Assembly (NCBI GenBank): GCA_003173995.1
Contig: PRDT01000012.1
Coordinates: forward strand, 1-9,366
Direction of reading: 5' to 3'
From: Candidatus Levyibacteriota bacterium
GTDB taxonomy: Bacteria; Patescibacteriota; Microgenomatia; Levybacterales; UBA12049
Length of the DNA stretch: 9,366 nt
This document shows positions 5,628 through 9,366 of this stretch, in pieces. The position numbers and the translations under genes were made by a program. The notes beneath the pieces are model-generated. The model searched no databases. It was not told where the DNA came from and saw nothing but the letters and a program-made list of their open reading frames with translations. Position 1 is the stretch's first letter; every line of letters begins with the position of its first letter.

Positions 5628-7421
5628 CTACTCGTAGCCTTTTTTCTGAAGAGAAAAATATTTTGCATATAATCCCTTTTTTTTCATAAGAGCTTCATGA
5701 CTTCCCTCTTCTGCAAGTTGACCTTTATCAATGACAAAAATAGTATCAGCCATTCTGACTGTTGAAAATCTATGGGAAATAAAAATAAGCGTTTTTTCTT
5801 CGTAGACTTTTTTCAAATTTTCAAAAATAGCAAATTCTGCTTCAGCATCAATATTTGCTGTTGGCTCGTCCATAATAAGAATTGGTGCTTGTCTAAATAA
5901 TGCTCGTGCAATAGCAACTTTTTGCCATTGTCCGACAGATACATCTTCACTCCCCTCAAACCACTTTCCCATTCGTTGGTCAAGTCCATCAGTAAGCTGC
6001 AGCATTATATCTTTTGCTTGTGCTTTTGAGATAACATCAATAACTTTCTCATCAGATGCCTTTTGGGAAATATCTCCTAAGAAAATATTTTCCTTTAAAC
6101 TCAAATCATATCTGGCAAAATCCTGAAACAAAATACCAATATGCTGATACCAAGTTGAGAGAGAAATATTTCGTAGATCTTCTCCATTAACAAGAATTCT
6201 TCCTTCTGTTGGGTCATAAAATCTCAACAGTAATTTAATAAGTGTTGTTTTGCCTGCTCCATTGTGTCCAACAATTGCAATATCATCACCGCGTTTTATT
6301 GTAAATGAAACATGTTTGAGAACGTCTTCTTTGGCATCAGGATAGTGAAAGCTCACATTTTCAAAAACAATCTCTAGAGGAATACGATCAGTGAGTTGGA
6401 TAGCCCCAGGATTATCTTTTATTTTATTTTTAGTCTCAAGTAAGTTGAAATAATCATTTGCGTACAAATTATTTTCATAAATAAAGCTAACATTATTAAG
6501 AATATTTGCGAGGTCTGCGCCAAAGGCAAAAATAATACTCACAAAAAGAGTAAAGCTACCAATTGATTCCTGATGAGAGGTTACTAAATGCATAAAATTA
6601 TTCAAAGCAATAAAGACAACAATAGGACTGAGAATATAGTCAAATAATGCTATAAATGTGTATTTGCGAATAGGCTTGACGTATTCAGTAACAATCTCAT
6701 TTTGAAGAGCTTTTGTCTTATCAATAAAATAATCTTGCAGTCCGTAGAGCTTAATTTCAGCAAGAGTTGGGAAAGAGGTAAACATGCCTCTAAGGTACCA
6801 GAGAAAATTTGTCTTTGTCCCATTGAGAGAATAGATGGAATACGATGCATTGCCGTACTTGGCACGAATAAAATAAAAAGGCACAGCAACGGCGCCAATT
6901 GCAAGGAAATACCAGATGTTAAATTGTAAAGCGATAAAGAAAGTAAGTACGAGTGAGACAAGATTATAAAAGATATAGTTAATACGCATCACTATTTCAG
7001 GAAGACGCCACGGATAGGAGTCTTGTGCACGAGCAATAAGATTTCGCATTTCCCCATCTTCTAAGTGCACAAAATCCAAGTCTGCCAATTTGTGCATAAA
7101 TTTTCGACTCAGAATGCTTTGAAATTTTGATCGAACAACATAGTCAAAATAATATTGTGAAAGCACGGAGTAGAGGTATTGAGAAATAAATTGACTAAAA
7201 AGATAGCTCGCGATGACAATAAAAAAAGAAGAGCTTTGGTTGAGTGTTACTCCTGCAAATACCGCATCAATCATCATCTTGTACGCAAAATATGAAGCAA
7301 TAGAAAAAACAGCTGCTAAAGTTGTTGAAAGAAAATATCCTACAACATGCCACTTATCTTCGGTCCAAATAATAGTGAGAAGTAATTTAGTATTTTTAAG
7401 AATCTGCACAAACTGTTGCAT
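5628..7421 (-). CDS. ABC transporter, fused permease and ATP-binding protein (exporter type)
   Basis: This 597-aa half-transporter probably works as a homodimer (or a heterodimer) to export a lipid, peptide or drug across the inner membrane; the substrate cannot be read from sequence. Residues 1-310 hold about six membrane helices (near 26-50, 65-88, 145-165, 168-188, 253-275, 287-305). The nucleotide-binding domain follows: Walker A GHNGAGKTT (385-393), Q-loop Gln433 in LFQD, signature VSVGQWQ (494-500), Walker B ILIMDEP (514-520, catalytic Glu519), D-loop NIDAE and switch His550 in ISHRFST. The signature differs from LSGGQ, with Val496 where Gly is usual. All catalytic residues are present, so the protein looks active. 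ATG 7421 has no strong Shine-Dalgarno sequence; an extended -10 ends 6 nt upstream. The small membrane protein gene follows 64 bp downstream. Confidence 0.93.
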   Translation of the reverse strand: MQQFVQILKNTKLLLTIIWTEDKWHVVGYFLSTTLAAVFSIASYFAYKMMIDAVFAGVTLNQSSSFFIVIASYLFSQFISQYLYSVLSQYYFDYVVRSKFQSILSRKFMHKLADLDFVHLEDGEMRNLIARAQDSYPWRLPEIVMRINYIFYNLVSLVLTFFIALQFNIWYFLAIGAVAVPFYFIRAKYGNASYSIYSLNGTKTNFLWYLRGMFTSFPTLAEIKLYGLQDYFIDKTKALQNEIVTEYVKPIRKYTFIALFDYILSPIVVFIALNNFMHLVTSHQESIGSFTLFVSIIFAFGADLANILNNVSFIYENNLYANDYFNLLETKNKIKDNPGAIQLTDRIPLEIVFENVSFHYPDAKEDVLKHVSFTIKRGDDIAIVGHNGAGKTTLIKLLLRFYDPTEGRILVNGEDLRNISLSTWYQHIGILFQDFARYDLSLKENIFLGDISQKASDEKVIDVISKAQAKDIMLQLTDGLDQRMGKWFEGSEDVSVGQWQKVAIARALFRQAPILIMDEPTANIDAEAEFAIFENLKKVYEEKTLIFISHRFSTVRMADTIFVIDKGQLAEEGSHEALMKKKGLYAKYFSLQKKGYE

Positions 7422-7427
7422 AGCCTC

Positions 7428-7433
7428 ATTGTA
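7428..7433 (-). promoter_or_regulatory. extended -10 of the ABC exporter gene
   Basis: On the minus strand TACAAT (7433-7428) matches 5 of 6 consensus bases and is preceded by TGC, an extended -10. The -35 position (AAGATA with a 17-nt spacer) is poor. The ATG starts 6 nt after the hexamer, so the transcript would be leaderless, as proposed for gyrB. Confidence 0.5.
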
Positions 7434-7483
7434 GCAAAATATATCTTTTCTATCTTGGATAGGATTTTAGCCTCAATTCTTAC

Positions 7484-7511
7484 TTGATTTCTTATATTTC
7501 ATTGCTACTAT
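7484..7511 (+). promoter_or_regulatory. promoter of the attenuator leader and unknown 147-aa gene
   Basis: A -35 TTGATT (7484-7489), a 16-nt spacer ending in TGC and a -10 TACTAT (7506-7511) are visible. The predicted start is near 7518. An inverted repeat, TACGTT (7512-7517) with AACGTA (7527-7532), straddles this start and could be an operator. Confidence 0.45.
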
Positions 7512-7520
7512 TACGTTGCC

Positions 7521-7571
7521 ATGCTTAACGTAGATCAACAATACACTAAGCACATCATCTTCCCTGCTTAG
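7521..7571 (+). CDS. candidate leader peptide, 16 aa (MLNVDQQYTKHIIFPA)
   Basis: A short ORF runs from ATG 7521 to TAG 7569-7571. Its ATG lies 9 nt after an extended -10 element, the same geometry as the near-leaderless genes in this window, and no Shine-Dalgarno sequence precedes it. Its stop codon sits 1 nt before the 5' arm of a predicted antiterminator (7573-7579), where a terminating ribosome would mask that arm. This placement is what a transcription-attenuation leader peptide requires. There is no run of one amino acid to name an effector. The ORF may be chance, as 16-codon ORFs are common; the position is the main support. Confidence 0.4.
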   Translation: MLNVDQQYTKHIIFPA

Positions 7572-7626
7572 AGAGATTGTGTTTGTGTGCAAAAACCCAA
7601 TCTCCCTGACGAAGGGAGATTTTTTT
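7546..7626 (+). promoter_or_regulatory. leader RNA with competing antiterminator and terminator (putative attenuator)
   Basis: Three pairings are visible. A first hairpin pairs CTAAGC (7546-7551) with GCTTAG (7566-7571). An antiterminator pairs GAGATTG (7573-7579) with CAATCTC (7598-7604) and is extended by GTTT (7581-7584) with AAAC (7593-7596). The terminator uses the same 7599-7607 segment. The antiterminator and terminator therefore exclude each other, as in amino-acid or antibiotic attenuators. In addition, the loop of the first hairpin holds ATCTTCCCT (7557-7565), almost a copy of the terminator 5' arm, and could pair with its 3' arm. It matches no riboswitch class that I know. Confidence 0.5.
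7599..7626 (+). terminator. intrinsic terminator immediately upstream of the 147-aa gene
   Basis: A 9-bp stem, AATCTCCCT (7599-7607) with AGGGAGATT (7613-7621), has a GACGA loop and runs into seven T residues (7620-7626). It has a textbook intrinsic terminator shape. It ends only a few bases before the Shine-Dalgarno sequence of the downstream gene, so it must either control that gene by attenuation or end a separate small RNA. Confidence 0.75.
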
Positions 7627-7642
7627 ATGAAAGGAGGTGAAT

Positions 7643-8086
7643 ATGGCAAAAGAACGAACAAAAAGGACTAACAGTACTCCCTCTCCTGGAGAGAATATTG
7701 TGCAGGTATTAATGGATAGACCTATGGCTGTCCCAACAAATATCAAAGACTTACCTTCAGATGTTGCGGCATTAGTACGTGCTGTTGAAGGAAGGCCTCT
7801 AAGGCGTGAGATGAGGCGAAAGTTTACTGGTCCAGTACAAGAAGGAGCAGGTTCTGTTATTCTTGCTCATTTTGATAAATTGAAAGAAGAAGGACATCCC
7901 AATCCAGCGGGAACTGCTATGGGGACATACTATCAGGAATTTATTCGACCTATTCAAGGTGAGTGGACGCAGGAGGAGTTAACTGCTTTTCAACAGGGTC
8001 CTGACCGCTCGAGAGATCGAGCAGAACGGGAAAGAAAAGCATCTCTGCGAAGAATAGACGCGTTAATTGATAAATTAGGAGATTAA
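7643..8086 (+). CDS. hypothetical protein, 147 aa, highly charged, attenuator-controlled
   Basis: No family is recognised. The protein is hydrophilic, with no membrane segment, signal peptide or cysteine. A basic, Ser/Thr/Pro-rich N-terminus (AKERTKRTNSTPSP) leads to a middle region with many Arg and Lys (GRPLRREMRRKF), and it ends in a charged, probably helical Arg/Glu-rich tail (about 118-145). The positive charge suggests nucleic-acid or ribosome binding, but this is only a guess. ATG 7643 is chosen because AAAGGAGGTG (7630-7639) is a near-perfect Shine-Dalgarno sequence with AGGAGG 5 nt away; a GTG two codons earlier lies inside it. It is the strongest ribosome binding site in the window. 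An intrinsic terminator sits directly upstream, so expression probably depends on read-through. The TAA stop overlaps that of the convergent glycosylase gene. Confidence 0.75.
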   Translation: MAKERTKRTNSTPSPGENIVQVLMDRPMAVPTNIKDLPSDVAALVRAVEGRPLRREMRRKFTGPVQEGAGSVILAHFDKLKEEGHPNPAGTAMGTYYQEFIRPIQGEWTQEELTAFQQGPDRSRDRAERERKASLRRIDALIDKLGD

Positions 8087-8655
8087 TTGTTTTCTAGTGA
8101 ACGCCAGAGGTACCAGCAGGCTGTTGAGCGGTATGGTTTCCATTTTTCTGCAAGCTTCTCCATAGCTATTTTATCGGTAATGCCATAAAGTTTGGTGATA
8201 GCATTTCGAATACCCAAATCTCCAACAGAAAAAACATCGGGTCTTTTCAGAGTAAAGATAAGTATCATTTCTGCAGTCCACTTCCCTACTCCACGAATTT
8301 GAGTGAGTGCTGCGATAACTTCTTCATCAGTCATGTTTTTGATTTTTTTACTATCGATGAGATCACTTATGAATGCATCAGCAACGCTTTTGATATAGGA
8401 AATTTTTTGAAAAGAAATACCACAATCACGCATTGCTTGGTCGGGTGTTGCAAGAATATCTTTTGCATTTGGAAATTTTTTGTCATCGAACAATTTTTTG
8501 AATCGAGTATAAATGGTATCTGCTGCTTTTATTGATAATTGTTGCGAGACAATGGATTCGATAAGATCTTCAAAAAGAAATTCACTTCTATCAGTAAATG
8601 TTGGTGCAGGATATTTTTCTTGTAATTTTTTTAAGATAGGATCAGTAAATGTCAT
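8083..8655 (-). CDS. DNA-3-methyladenine glycosylase, AlkA-type (HhH-GPD superfamily)
   Basis: This base-excision repair enzyme removes alkylated purines from DNA by cleaving the N-glycosidic bond. At 190 aa it consists of the HhH-GPD core without the N-terminal domain of E. coli AlkA (282 aa), like the compact bacterial and yeast Mag-type enzymes. Visible features are IVSQQLS (35-41), the helix-hairpin-helix LTQIRGVGKWTAEM (117-130), the following DVFSVGDLGIR (140-150) with catalytic Asp146, and WKPYRSTACWYLWR (172-185), a typical AlkA C-terminal motif. There is no Cys4 iron-sulfur cluster, which argues against EndoIII or MutY. The start ATG overlaps the stop of the delta'-like gene as ATGA, so the two are translationally coupled. 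The stop overlaps that of the convergent 147-aa gene. Confidence 0.9.
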   Translation of the reverse strand: MTFTDPILKKLQEKYPAPTFTDRSEFLFEDLIESIVSQQLSIKAADTIYTRFKKLFDDKKFPNAKDILATPDQAMRDCGISFQKISYIKSVADAFISDLIDSKKIKNMTDEEVIAALTQIRGVGKWTAEMILIFTLKRPDVFSVGDLGIRNAITKLYGITDKIAMEKLAEKWKPYRSTACWYLWRSLENN

Positions 8656-9320
8656 AGTGATAAAAATGTGTGCTCAAGTAACACACGTGGACTTACATTC
8701 GTTGTTTGATACATTTCATATGCTTTTTGGAGCTTCCCTAAAGTATGTACTATCGTTTTTGTTTGGGTTTTATCTGAGCTAGAGGTCAAAAGTTGATCTC
8801 GTAACAGTAAAATGGAGGTTTCAAACCAGGTGGAAAGATTTTCCTTATCAGTTGCGAGCTTCTCTGCAAGAGCAAAACGATCACTTATTGGTGCTTGTTG
8901 TTTTAAAAGCATAATATCTTCTTTGACTTTTTCAGTTTCCTCTTCTGTTATTTCTCTTTGCTCTTTCTCTCCAATAAGTATCTGACACCTTGAGAGAATT
9001 GTTGGGAGAAATTGCTGGGTTGTCGGTGCAAGAAGAATAAAATACACAAATGGAGGTGGCTCTTCCAAAACTTTGAGTAATGCATTTTGAGCTTCGATAG
9101 TGAGTAATTGTGCACTTTGGATAATAATGCTTTTTTTCTGCCCTTTGTATGGAGCTAGATAAAGACTTCTCTGCATATCTCGGATACTCTCGATGCCAAT
9201 ACTGCCCTCAGCTGTAATAATTGTTCTATCAAATTGGCTTATCTGGTGAGTTTGATAAAAGCTATCAAGGTAATCAGTAATTATTTGCTCTGTTTTTGCA
9301 ATAAAAATGAGGCTATTCAT
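8652..9320 (-). CDS. DNA polymerase III delta'-like clamp-loader subunit, short form
   Basis: This 222-aa protein carries the AAA+ clamp-loader signature of HolB/DnaX: AQNALLKVLEEPP (77-89), followed by LPTILSRCQ (105-113) with the SRC motif that contacts the neighbouring ATP site. It would be a non-ATPase member of the loader that places the beta clamp on primed DNA. The N-terminal ATPase region is much reduced: only about 30 residues precede the DRTIITAEGSIGIESIRDM segment and there is no Walker A, whereas typical delta' proteins are over 300 aa. The ORF has an intact start, a Shine-Dalgarno sequence (AAGGAG, 9334-9329, 8 nt from ATG) and a promoter, so this looks like a natural short form and not a broken gene. 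It overlaps the glycosylase gene by 4 nt. A standalone delta'-like protein with another role is possible. Confidence 0.82.
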   Translation of the reverse strand: MNSLIFIAKTEQIITDYLDSFYQTHQISQFDRTIITAEGSIGIESIRDMQRSLYLAPYKGQKKSIIIQSAQLLTIEAQNALLKVLEEPPPFVYFILLAPTTQQFLPTILSRCQILIGEKEQREITEEETEKVKEDIMLLKQQAPISDRFALAEKLATDKENLSTWFETSILLLRDQLLTSSSDKTQTKTIVHTLGKLQKAYEMYQTTNVSPRVLLEHTFLSL

Positions 9321-9328
9321 GGTAGTTT

Positions 9329-9343
9329 CTCCTTGACATTATA
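9329..9343 (-). promoter_or_regulatory. -10 element and Shine-Dalgarno of the delta'/glycosylase operon
   Basis: On the minus strand a perfect -10, TATAAT (9343-9338), precedes AAGGAG (9334-9329), which is 8 nt from the ATG at 9320. The mRNA would start at about 9332, so the Shine-Dalgarno sequence lies at the very 5' end of the message. The -35 would fall at the window edge (TTTAAT, 9366-9361, 17-nt spacer) and is weak. Confidence 0.5.
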
Positions 9344-9366
9344 CTCTAGATTTCCATACTATTAAA

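Noticed and set aside
7599..7621. Guanidine-II (mini-ykkC) riboswitch suggested by the ACGA in the hairpin loop
   Set aside because: That class needs two small hairpins with ACGR loops; only one is present, it has a five-base loop, and it is followed directly by a T run as a terminator. The downstream gene is not a guanidine transporter or efflux protein.
7437..7642. tRNA or other classical structured RNA gene in the 7.4-7.6 kb intergenic region
   Set aside because: There is no acceptor stem, T-loop (GTTCAAAT-like) or cloverleaf; the structure is explained by leader hairpins.
7627..7671. ATG at 7627 directly after the T run opening a 14-codon ORF through the Shine-Dalgarno
   Set aside because: It has no ribosome site of its own and runs out of frame through the true Shine-Dalgarno and start of the 147-aa gene; most likely chance.

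Overview
The window is a compact, AT-rich stretch of bacterial chromosome with about ten protein genes on both strands, almost no empty space and no mobile-element, CRISPR, tRNA or rRNA sequence that I can see. TGA is used as a stop (the first full gene and the delta'-like gene), so the standard bacterial code fits. The small genes, the P-loop-less minimal clamp-loader subunit, overlapping gene ends and near-leaderless starts resemble Candidate Phyla Radiation (Patescibacteria) genomes. That placement is an inference, not a proof.

Layout from left to right. (1) At the left edge is the first 34 codons of DNA gyrase subunit B on the minus strand. (2) Next is a 476-residue protein of unknown function, also minus. 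It is divergent from a patatin-like phospholipase on the plus strand, and the two share an intergenic promoter region of about 140 bp. (3) A strong promoter and a 22-bp dyad precede a two-gene envelope operon on the plus strand: a membrane-anchored GH18 glycosidase and a membrane-anchored D-Ala-D-Ala carboxypeptidase-like protein, 2 nt apart. (4) A small three-helix membrane protein and a full ABC exporter lie on the minus strand. The small gene converges on the carboxypeptidase gene with overlapping stop codons. (5) A 221-bp divergent intergenic region carries the ABC promoter in one direction. In the other it carries a structured leader for an unknown 147-residue protein: promoter, 16-codon ORF, antiterminator and intrinsic terminator. 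(6) On the minus strand, a delta'-like clamp-loader subunit and an AlkA-type DNA glycosylase overlap by ATGA, and the glycosylase gene again converges on its neighbour with overlapping stops.

Most of the window is housekeeping: envelope remodelling, export, replication and repair. The item most worth following up is the leader at about 7484-7642. It looks like a transcription attenuator in which a leaderless 16-codon ORF ends just before the 5' arm of an antiterminator. That antiterminator competes with a clear terminator placed directly upstream of a near-perfect Shine-Dalgarno sequence. A second theme is a repeated promoter design: an extended -10 element (TGn) whose last base lies only 6-10 nt before an ATG, seen for gyrB, the unknown 476-residue gene, the ABC exporter and the leader ORF. 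This points to frequent leaderless translation.
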